Made by a program: the position numbers and the translations under genes
Shown here: piece by piece, positions 32,067-36,668 of the stretch
How positions within the stretch are numbered: the stretch's first letter is position 1
How the letters are laid out: every line of letters starts with the position of its first letter
Notes under the pieces: generated by a model
The model's input: the letters and a program-made list of their open reading frames with translations, nothing else
Databases searched by the model: none
Told to the model about the DNA's origin: nothing
Assembly: GCA_045126355.1 (NCBI GenBank)
Contig: JBGVOE010000096.1
Span: 1 to 36,668 of the forward strand
DNA: 36,668 nucleotides
Source of the DNA: CAZSIA01 sp045126355
GTDB lineage: Bacteria > Bacillota_I > Bacilli_A > Acholeplasmatales > Anaeroplasmataceae
Direction: 5' to 3'

Positions 32067-33980
32067 ATGATTAACGATACAAATGAACATGTTCTGGTGG
32101 GATTATCTTCTTCACCTTCAAATGAAAAAATTGTTAAAACTGCAGCCAAAATGGCAAAAGCATTTAATGCTAAATTTACTGCTTTATACGTAAAGACAAC
32201 TAAAGATGATAAAATGAGTTTAGATGATAAATTTAGATTAAAATCCAATATATCTTTAGCGGAATCTTTGGGTGCAACTGTCGTAACTATTTATGGTGAT
32301 GATATTTCTTTTCAAATTGCAGAATACGCTAGGATTTCCGAAGTTACCAAGATTGTTATTGGCAGAAGTGCAGTTAATAAGAGAAAATCCCCAATGAAAT
32401 CTTTAGTGACAGATCAATTAATTACAATTGCTCCAAATGTTGATATTTATATAATTCCAGATTATAGTTTAAAAACTAATAAAAAGAATAATTTTCTTTA
32501 CAATGTGATAACCTTAAAAGATGTTTTATTGAGTATAGTTATTATGTTATTAACTACTTTGCTTGGTTATGTATTTATGGAATTGGGTTTTACAGATGCG
32601 AATATAATTACTATATATATACTAGCAGTATTAATAACATCAATATTGACAAATAGTAAAGTATGCTGGATTTTATTTTCAATTGCAAGCGTATTTATTT
32701 TTAATTATTTATTTACTGCTCCAAAGTTTTCTTTCGTTGCATATGATAAAGGTTATATTTTTACTTTCGGTGTTATGTTAATTGCATCACTAATTACAGG
32801 AAATATAGCTAATAAAATGAAAGTGCAAACAAAAGAATCATCAGAAGTAGCTTATAGAACGAAAATATTATTTGAAACAAACAAATTATTACAAAAAGCT
32901 GAAAATGATGATGAAATCATTACTGTAACCACTGAACAATTAAAAACTCTTTTAAAAAGAAATGTATACGGAAGCCTATTAGTGAATGGTCAAATAGAAA
33001 AAAATGAAACCATTAATTTTAATGAGGACGTTTTGAAATATGCTATAAAAAATAATTTAAGAGTTGGTGCTACAACAGAATATTTTCCGGAAGATAAATA
33101 TCTATATATACCAATAAGTTTAGGTTCTAATATATATGGTATTATTATAATAGAAATTAATGAAACAAATATTGATTCTCTTGAAAATAGTATATTATTT
33201 TCAATAATAGGTGAATGTGCGATTTCGTTAGAAAATAATTATATTTTAAAAGAAAATGAAAAATCAAAAAGAATAGCACAAAACGAAGAATTGAGAGGAA
33301 ATTTACTTAGATCTATTTCACATGATTTAAGAACTCCTTTAACTTCTATCGCTGGAAATGCAGATAATTTATTATTAAATAGCGAATCATTTAGCTTAGA
33401 AACTAGAAAGCAAATGTATTTAACTATATATGAGGAATCAATGTGGCTACATAATTTAGTCGAAAATATATTAGCTATTACTAAAATAGAAGAAGGAAAA
33501 ATGAATTTTAATTATACTACAGAATTGATAAATGATGTTATTATTGAAGCTATAAAAAGAATTAAAAATAATAAAATTAAACACGATATTATATATAAAA
33601 GCAATTATGAAATGGTTCTAGTTAAAATAGATGCTAGATTAATTCTTCAAGTAATAATTAATTTGTTAGATAATGCGATTAAGTATTCTAATGAAGGAAC
33701 GCAAATTATAATTGAAACAATTCAAAAGGATAAAAAAATAAATGTTACAATTTCAGATAATGGTTTTGGTATTCCTGATGACATTAAACCATATGTTTTT
33801 GATAGATTTTACACAGGTGTAATTATTGCTGATGGTAGAAAAAGTCTAGGATTAGGACTTGCTTTATGCAAATCAATTATTAAAGCACATAATGGTGAGA
33901 TTTTGGTTGCGGATAATGAACCTAATGGAACAAAAATAACATTTACATTACCAATCGAGGAGGTAGAATTTCATGAGTGA
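32067..33980 (+). CDS. kdpD: KdpD-like sensor histidine kinase lacking the N-terminal KdpD domain
   Basis: This is a 637-residue kinase; full KdpD is about 890. It starts directly with a Usp-like domain (about 7-125: VLVGLSSSPSNEKIV, then KIVIGRSAVNKRKS), so the usual ~200-residue KdpD ATP-binding domain is absent. DUF4118 with four helices (about 145-255, including FNYLFTAPKFSFVAYD) and a GAF-like linker follow. The HisKA domain has phospho-acceptor His419 in SISHDLRTPLTSIAGNADN. The HATPase domain has QVIINLLDNAIKYS, ISDNGFGIPDD and GLGLALCKS. It probably senses K+ or turgor and phosphorylates KdpE, which overlaps it by 8 nt. No kdpFABC is present, so KtrAB is the likely target. Confidence 0.88.
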   Translation: MINDTNEHVLVGLSSSPSNEKIVKTAAKMAKAFNAKFTALYVKTTKDDKMSLDDKFRLKSNISLAESLGATVVTIYGDDISFQIAEYARISEVTKIVIGRSAVNKRKSPMKSLVTDQLITIAPNVDIYIIPDYSLKTNKKNNFLYNVITLKDVLLSIVIMLLTTLLGYVFMELGFTDANIITIYILAVLITSILTNSKVCWILFSIASVFIFNYLFTAPKFSFVAYDKGYIFTFGVMLIASLITGNIANKMKVQTKESSEVAYRTKILFETNKLLQKAENDDEIITVTTEQLKTLLKRNVYGSLLVNGQIEKNETINFNEDVLKYAIKNNLRVGATTEYFPEDKYLYIPISLGSNIYGIIIIEINETNIDSLENSILFSIIGECAISLENNYILKENEKSKRIAQNEELRGNLLRSISHDLRTPLTSIAGNADNLLLNSESFSLETRKQMYLTIYEESMWLHNLVENILAITKIEEGKMNFNYTTELINDVIIEAIKRIKNNKIKHDIIYKSNYEMVLVKIDARLILQVIINLLDNAIKYSNEGTQIIIETIQKDKKINVTISDNGFGIPDDIKPYVFDRFYTGVIIADGRKSLGLGLALCKSIIKAHNGEILVADNEPNGTKITFTLPIEEVEFHE

Positions 33981-34662
33981 AATGGTTGTCTTGATAATTG
34001 AAGATGACATTCATATAAAAAGATTAATATCTACAACATTAATAGCCAGTGGTTATAAAGTATTGTTAGCTAAAGATGGTAAGGAAGCTATTTTAGAAGC
34101 AACAACGCATAATCCAGATATTATTTTATTAGATTTAGGTCTTCCTGACATGGATGGAATAGAAATTATAGAAAAAATTAGAAGTTGGACAGAAACTCCT
34201 ATAATAGTAATAAGTGCTAGAAGTGACGATAAAGATAAAATAGAAGCATTGGATAAAGGTGCAGATGATTATTTAACTAAACCATTCTCGGTTGAAGAAA
34301 TGTTAGCTAGAATTAGAGTTGCACAACGAAGATTAACGAATGTAAAAATGGCAAATCAAAGCAACTTTATTAATGGTAGTTTAGAAATAAATTATGCTTC
34401 TGGATGTGTATATGTTAATCAAAAAGAACTCCATTTAACTCCTATAGAATATAAACTTATTTGTTTATTAGCAAAAAATGTAGGTAAAGTTCTTACTCAT
34501 ACATATATAACTAATGCAATTTGGGGTACTAGTTGGGAAAGCGATGTTGCATCACTTCGTGTTTTTATGGCAACATTAAGAAAGAAGATTGAAGGAAATA
34601 TTGATGATCCTCAAATTGTGCAAACTCATGTTGGCATTGGCTATCGCATGCTAAAGTTGTAA
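33973..34662 (+). CDS. kdpE: KdpE-like OmpR-family response regulator
   Basis: This 229-residue regulator has a receiver domain with acidic pocket IIEDD, phospho-acceptor Asp54 in LLDLGLPDMDG, and the conserved Lys in GADDYLTKPF. A winged-helix Trans_reg_C domain follows (LHLTPIEYKLICLLAKNVGK, ITNAIWGTSW, then LRVFMATLRKKIEG). GIGYRM near the end is typical of KdpE. The ATG lies inside the kinase 3' end with GAGGTAG upstream, so the two are translationally coupled. Likely targets are the ktrB promoter region or unlinked genes. The operon ends at a strong hairpin. Confidence 0.9.
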   Translation: MSEMVVLIIEDDIHIKRLISTTLIASGYKVLLAKDGKEAILEATTHNPDIILLDLGLPDMDGIEIIEKIRSWTETPIIVISARSDDKDKIEALDKGADDYLTKPFSVEEMLARIRVAQRRLTNVKMANQSNFINGSLEINYASGCVYVNQKELHLTPIEYKLICLLAKNVGKVLTHTYITNAIWGTSWESDVASLRVFMATLRKKIEGNIDDPQIVQTHVGIGYRMLKL

Positions 34663-34697
34663 TCACTATATTAATTTCACACCAAAAAAATATAAAT

Positions 34698-34732
34698 GTA
34701 AGCATACATCTTTATATGTATGCTTATTTACT
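34698..34732 (+). terminator. Terminator of the K+ operon
   Basis: A 10-bp perfect stem AAGCATACAT/ATGTATGCTT with a 6-nt loop is followed by a weak T-rich tail. Confidence 0.75.
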
Positions 34733-34782
34733 TTACCCACATATATTATAATTGAATAATTATAACTAAAACTTAAAATAAG

Positions 34783-34832
34783 TGACATAAAATCAGTGAC
34801 TATTTGACATAAAATATAACAAATGATATAAT
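34783..34832 (+). promoter_or_regulatory. Promoter with tandem TGACATAAAAT operator repeats
   Basis: A consensus TTGACA (34804-34809), a 17-nt spacer and TATAAT (34827-34832) drive the XRE-DUF3990 operon. TGACATAAAAT is repeated exactly at 34783-34793 and 34805-34815, 22 nt apart (two helical turns), and the second copy covers the -35. This fits binding by the operon's own XRE domain; inference. Confidence 0.75.
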
Positions 34833-34863
34833 AAATTATATAATAAATGTTATAGGTGATAAT

Positions 34864-35736
34864 ATGAAAGAATTGATTAAGAAAATAAGAGAATACACAG
34901 GATTAAGTCAAACAGAATTTTCATATAGGATAGGTGTAAGTTTTGCAACTATAAATCGTTGGGAAAATGGCCATTCGTTTCCTACGCCCTTAGCTCAAGA
35001 AAAATTATATGAATTATGCCAAGATTATAATGTACCTGCTTATGAAATGATAATTGATAGAATAAAAAACATAGAAAAAACTATTGAATTAGAAGAAGGA
35101 CGCAAATTACTTTACCATGGTTCAAAAAAAGGTTTAGTTGGAGAAATTGCACCAAAAAGCCGCGAACGTTGTGATTTTGGAAAAGGGTTCTATATGGGGA
35201 CTACACCAGAGCAACCATTGACATTAATCTGTGATTTTGAAGAAGCTAAGTTTTATTTAGTATCAATAAAAATTAATGATTTAGAAACTATTGAAATCCC
35301 AGTGGATATTGATTGGGCCATGGTTGTCGCATATAATCGTGGAAAAATGGATAAAGTAAAAGGGACTAAGTTTTATAAAAAATATAGTGAGATGTTTGTG
35401 AATAAAGATTTAGTTATCGGGAGTATTGCAGATGACAGAATGTTTTACGTGATTGACAATTTTTTTAAAGAAATTATAACGGATGTTGCATTAGTAAATA
35501 GTTTATCTGCACTTAATTTAGGAAAACAATATGTTGCAATTACAAACAAAGCATGTTCACTTATTAAGGTTGAAAAAGAAATTGAAATATCTCCCTTTGA
35601 AATGAAGATTTTACGAAAAGTCAGTGAAACAAATCGCCATAAAGGAATTGATTTTGCAAATGAAATTTGTAAATCTTATAGACGTGAAGGTAAATATTTT
35701 GACGAAATATTAGAAGAAGCATTGAAAGGAGAATAA
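34864..35736 (+). CDS. XRE-DUF3990 fusion, ADP-ribosyltransferase-like toxin candidate
   Basis: This 290-residue fusion has a XRE helix-turn-helix at 1-60: REYTGLSQTEFSYRIGVSFA and then INRWENGHSFPTPLAQ. A short linker leads to DUF3990 (about 80-245), a domain with an ART-like fold. Visible features are KLLYHGSKKGLVGEI with His85, CDFGKGFYMGTTPEQ with Tyr110, and DLVIGSIADDRMF with Asp190-Asp191. DUF3990 proteins usually occur in toxin-antitoxin pairs. Fusion of a DNA-binding domain to the toxin candidate lets one protein control its own promoter. AGGTGA precedes the ATG, and the partner gene follows after 1 nt. Enzymatic activity is inferred from the family and not proven. Confidence 0.82.
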   Translation: MKELIKKIREYTGLSQTEFSYRIGVSFATINRWENGHSFPTPLAQEKLYELCQDYNVPAYEMIIDRIKNIEKTIELEEGRKLLYHGSKKGLVGEIAPKSRERCDFGKGFYMGTTPEQPLTLICDFEEAKFYLVSIKINDLETIEIPVDIDWAMVVAYNRGKMDKVKGTKFYKKYSEMFVNKDLVIGSIADDRMFYVIDNFFKEIITDVALVNSLSALNLGKQYVAITNKACSLIKVEKEIEISPFEMKILRKVSETNRHKGIDFANEICKSYRREGKYFDEILEEALKGE

Positions 35737-35737
35737 T

Positions 35738-36178
35738 ATGAATTTGGATTTAATTGAAAGTAAACTTTGTGATGTACAAGGTAGTTTATTTGAATCATTT
35801 GCTAATACTGAATATGACCCAGAGTGTTTGATTAGAGTTTTTATGAATAGCGAACTTAGCAAAAATTTAGATTCTGATTACAATCGTATGCAATGGGCAG
35901 GCGAAGAATATTTGTTAGAAGAATTACTAGATGTATATAAAGAGCAATTAGAACCAAAATCAGAAGAGTATTCAAAAGACGCTTTATTTTGGATGGGATA
36001 TGTATATCGTTATTGGCATTATTATAAAAACGAATCTAGTAAGAATATTTATAAAATCGCACCTTTTAAAACAATGAATATTAATTATTTAATGTTTCAT
36101 ACTTTTTCTGTTGAACACGCTATTGATGATTTGATAGAAATTTATATACAAAAACAAAAAAAGAAAATTAGGAGGTAA
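35738..36178 (+). CDS. YRYW-motif protein, presumed antitoxin of the DUF3990 module
   Basis: This 146-residue acidic protein starts directly after the toxin candidate's stop, with AAAGGAGA overlapping that gene's end, so synthesis is coupled. Distinctive motifs are CDVQGSLFE, YNRMQWAGEEYL, FWMGYVYRYWHYY and SSKNIYK. The protein at 27065-27517 shares them. I know no functional description of this family; position and size suggest the antitoxin or a regulatory partner of the ADP-ribosyltransferase-like protein. Confidence 0.72.
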   Translation: MNLDLIESKLCDVQGSLFESFANTEYDPECLIRVFMNSELSKNLDSDYNRMQWAGEEYLLEELLDVYKEQLEPKSEEYSKDALFWMGYVYRYWHYYKNESSKNIYKIAPFKTMNINYLMFHTFSVEHAIDDLIEIYIQKQKKKIRR

Positions 36179-36183
36179 TTGAT

Positions 36184-36501
36184 ATGTATGATGTAAAAGA
36201 AAGTGATTGGAAATTATTAAGAAAATTAGTTCCTGGTTGGCAAGAAAGATATATGGATAAACTTAATAAAGAATATATTGAAATATTAGGTAGAGAATGT
36301 AATCCATCAACAAATTTTTGGGAATTGGAAAAAAGAATTTTCAAAGATAAAAGACACATTGGTGTGGTAATAGATATGCGTAGATCAAGAATGGTCAGCA
36401 ATTTATTAATGATGTTAGAAGAAAAGGTTATTGTTATCGAAGAATTAGATGATTTTAGCGAAGAACTAAAAGAAGAAATTAATTTTTATTTTAGAGGTTA
36501 G
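36184..36501 (+). CDS. Conserved hypothetical protein, VKESDWK family
   Basis: This 105-residue protein begins MYDVKESDWKLLRKLVPGWQ, continues with ERYMDKLNKEYIEIL and ends in an acidic FSEELKEEI segment. I recognise the pattern from small conserved proteins of Firmicutes and human-gut bacteria that lack a known function; some are mislabelled as transporters, but no membrane helix exists here. An AGGAGG overlapping the previous stop precedes the ATG, so it is part of the DUF3990 operon. A central MRRSRM segment is positively charged. Confidence 0.72.
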   Translation: MYDVKESDWKLLRKLVPGWQERYMDKLNKEYIEILGRECNPSTNFWELEKRIFKDKRHIGVVIDMRRSRMVSNLLMMLEEKVIVIEELDDFSEELKEEINFYFRG

Positions 36502-36504
36502 CTT

Positions 36505-36668
36505 ATGAAATTGAAAAACAATGTCATAAATAAACTCAGTAAAATGAGTAAAGAAGAATTATTTGAGTTGATTAATAATTTATGTGATTCTAATGATGAG
36601 GTTGTTTCTTATTTGAATAATGTATTAACTAACACCAAGGTTGATGCAAATAAATATATAGCAAAAAT
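36505..36668 (+). CDS. Partial hypothetical protein, cut by the window end
   Basis: An ATG at 36505, 3 nt after the previous stop and with AGAGGTTAG upstream, opens a frame running off the window. The 54 visible residues begin MKLKNNVINKLSKMSKEELF and continue with ELINNLCDSNDEVVSYLN. The helical SKEELFELI pattern recalls the DUF6155 family, but the fragment is too short to be sure. It continues the DUF3990 operon. Confidence 0.5.
   Translation, partial: MKLKNNVINKLSKMSKEELFELINNLCDSNDEVVSYLNNVLTNTKVDANKYIAK

Overview
The window is an AT-rich, standard-code (UGA is used as a stop) Gram-positive-type chromosome segment. PolC-type DNA polymerase III, folate-type TrmFO, KtrAB, a THF riboswitch in front of an ECF folate S component, and strong AGGAGG ribosome-binding sites all point to class Bacilli or its Mollicutes-like relatives (Erysipelotrichales / RF39 / Acholeplasma neighbourhood). 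The exact taxon cannot be read from the sequence.

Positions 1-24200 look like ordinary chromosome. In order they hold gpmI (minus strand), a YwaF-like membrane protein, dUTPase, a GPH/SLC45-type MFS carrier, a MarR-regulated MacB/FtsX-type ABC transporter, and a THF riboswitch with a folate-type ECF S component that carries an unusual extracytoplasmic domain. Then come a LysM protein, trmFO-xerC, acpP, a 681-residue leucyl-tRNA synthetase paralogue with both class I signature motifs lost, a YhcC-like radical SAM protein (minus), DUF1189-polC, a Bax inhibitor-1-like membrane protein, a DUF2779 Cas4-like nuclease and a Met/Cys-rich small protein.

Positions 24200-29870 form an accessory region of small units. 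A XRE repressor (minus) diverges from a KilA-N protein plus an Rnl2-type RNA ligase, across an array of ATGCAA/TTGCAT sites. After that come an unknown minus-strand gene, an orphan copy of the presumed antitoxin encoded near the right end, and a truncated AAA ATPase. Two tandem RNA units with near-identical promoters follow: one of unknown class, one resembling a SAM-I-clan riboswitch. The second leads into two small genes of unknown function. A gene-free stretch with a strong terminator and an IS-end-like scar closes the region.

Positions 29876-34662 are a K+ uptake operon: KtrB, KtrA, a 39-residue membrane peptide missed by ORF calling, a KdpD-like kinase lacking the KdpD N-terminal domain, and KdpE. 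No kdpFABC is present in the window, so KdpDE probably controls a Ktr transporter.

Positions 34780-36668 hold a likely toxin-antitoxin operon. Its first gene is a XRE-DUF3990 fusion (ADP-ribosyltransferase-like), behind a consensus promoter with two 11-bp direct repeats over the -35. It is followed by a YRYW-motif protein, a small conserved protein and a gene cut by the window edge. The best candidates for something new are the XRE/KilA-N/RNA ligase unit, the dead LeuRS paralogue, the tandem RNAs and the XRE-DUF3990 operon with its distant orphan partner.
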